Below, piece after piece: positions 63,078 through 64,000 of a DNA stretch of 64,000 bases (the first letter of the stretch is position 1; the number at the start of each line of letters is the position of its first letter). Source of the DNA: CADEEN01 sp963751775 (GTDB lineage: Bacteria > Pseudomonadota > Gammaproteobacteria > Burkholderiales > Burkholderiaceae_C); contig CAVVVW010000003.1 in assembly GCA_963751775.1 (NCBI GenBank), positions 1 through 64,000 on the forward strand, given 5' to 3'. The notes under the pieces were generated by a model. The model worked only from the letters and a program-made list of their open reading frames with translations. It did not search any database and was not told the DNA's origin. Both the position numbers and the translations under genes were made by a program.

Positions 63078-64000
63078 TCAGACCAGCTCGACGGCCATCG
63101 CAGTGGCCTCGCCGCCGCCGATGCACAGGCTGGCGACGCCGCGCTTGAGCGCGCGCTTGCGCAATGCGCCGATCAGCGTGACGACGATGCGCGCGCCGCT
63201 GGCACCGATCGGGTGGCCGAGCGCCACCGCGCCGCCGTGCACGTTGACGATCTCGTGCGGCAGCTTGAACTCGGCCATCGCGGCCATCGTCACCGCGGCG
63301 AAGGCCTCGTTGACTTCCCACAGGTTGACGCTCTTGGCGTCCCAGCCGGCACGCTTCAACACCTTGTCGATGGCGCCGACTGGCGCGGTGGTGAACCATT
63401 CGGGCGCCTGCGCGTGCACCGCATGCGCGACGATGCGGGCGATCGGCTTGGCGCCCATCTTGCTCGCCGTGCTCTCGCGCATCAGGACCAGGGCCGCGGC
63501 GCCGTCGGAAATCGACGACGAGGTGGCGGCGGTGATCGCGCCATCCTTCTTGAAGGCGGGCCTGAGGCTCGCGATCTTCTCGAGCTTGGCCTTGAAGGGC
63601 TGCTCGTCGAACTTGATCAGGCTGTCGCCCTTCGGGCTGGTGATGGTCACCGGTGCCGTCTCCCAGGCGAAGCTGCCGTCCTCGTTGGCGGCCTTGCTGC
63701 GCTGCGTCGAGGCGATCGCGAATTGGTCCATCGCCTCGCGGCGTGAAGCCGTACTTGCCGACGCATTGCTCGGCGAACACGCCCATCGCCTTGCCGCGCT
63801 CGTAGGCGTCTTCCAGGCCGTCGATGGCCATGTGGTCGTACAGGGTGGCGGCGCCGTACTTGACGCCCTTGCGCGCGAACATCAGGTGCGGCGCGTTGGT
63901 CATGCTCTCCATGCCGCCGGCCAGCATGACGTTGGCGCTGCCGGCGGCGAGCATGTCGTGCGCGAACATCATCGCGCGCATGCCGCTGCCGCACATCTTG
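63078..64000 (-). CDS. Acetyl-CoA acetyltransferase (thiolase), N-terminus outside window, one frameshift
   Basis: About 305 residues remain. The window edge falls just before the acyl-accepting cysteine in KMCGSGMRAMMF; roughly the first 85 residues are missing. Later motifs are AGGMESMTNAPHLM, NEAFAAVTMAA with the active-site NEAF, GGAVALGHPIGASGARI, and CIGGGEATAMAVEL with the second cysteine. An indel near 63735 splits it. It joins or splits acetoacetyl-CoA and would use the products of HMG-CoA lyase. Confidence 0.93.

Overview
The window is GC-rich, densely packed and mostly unidirectional by block. The accessory gene families fit a betaproteobacterium of the order Burkholderiales: a Bug/TctC-type periplasmic binding protein, a methylcrotonyl-CoA carboxylase cluster with a DUF4126 gene inside it, a ccmABCDEFGHI cluster, a DUF1289 gene, and tandem LysE and SDR genes. 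That placement is an inference from gene content. There are no rRNA, tRNA, CRISPR or transposase genes. About 35 single-base frameshifts interrupt otherwise well-conserved genes, including nuoF, nuoG, frdA, frdB, mccA and a thiolase. The simplest reading is uncorrected indels in an error-prone assembly, so these genes are annotated as whole genes with the break noted.

Layout. 1-1.1 kb: the end of a multiheme c-type cytochrome and an OsmC-like protein. 1.2-3.2 kb (minus): a BamE/SmpA-like exported protein, a small exported protein and a membrane protein. 3.5-7.1 kb (plus): an ECF sigma factor and a Ser/Thr kinase with a TPR tail. This pair is flanked by two diverged copies of one small exported-protein locus. 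7.1-9.0 kb (minus): a 46-residue exported protein, YceI and a membrane protein. 9.2-26.0 kb (minus): the centrepiece, frdC-frdA-frdB-nuoABCDEFGHIJKLMN. All three frd genes and nuoA are joined by overlapping stop/start codons, so a Wolinella-type dihaem quinol:fumarate reductase and a complete proton-pumping NADH:quinone oxidoreductase look like one transcription unit. Together they would form a full NADH-to-fumarate respiratory chain. The Nuo subunits do not look like the usual betaproteobacterial ones, and NuoG is short.

26.3-30.6 kb (plus): a probable catabolic/uptake cluster (NitT/TauT-like binding protein, M24 peptidase, beta-hydroxyacid dehydrogenase, Bug protein). 30.6-37.6 kb (minus): ccmABCDEFGHI for cytochrome c maturation. 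37.8-39.4 kb (plus): a DsbA-fold isomerase, a rhodanese and a DinB protein. 39.4-46.7 kb (plus): leucine degradation (mccB, methylglutaconyl-CoA hydratase, DUF4126, mccA, HMG-CoA lyase) behind a perfect 18-bp palindrome, then YbaK and DUF1289 genes. 46.7-48.9 kb: a small conserved protein, a family-3 solute-binding protein and aroB.

48.9-54.5 kb: a signalling block (cupin, haem protein, LuxR-type response regulator, hybrid histidine kinase, ABC-type binding protein) bounded by a direct repeat of the aroB 3' end. The right copy is fused to a degenerate copy of the carbonic-anhydrase leader found 1.5 kb further on. 54.6-64 kb: a cytochrome c'-like protein, a methyltransferase, an alpha-carbonic anhydrase, a beta-propeller protein, a slipin/NfeD pair, an acyl-CoA dehydrogenase followed by a 43-bp tandem hairpin repeat, an SDR, a LysE exporter and a thiolase cut by the window edge.
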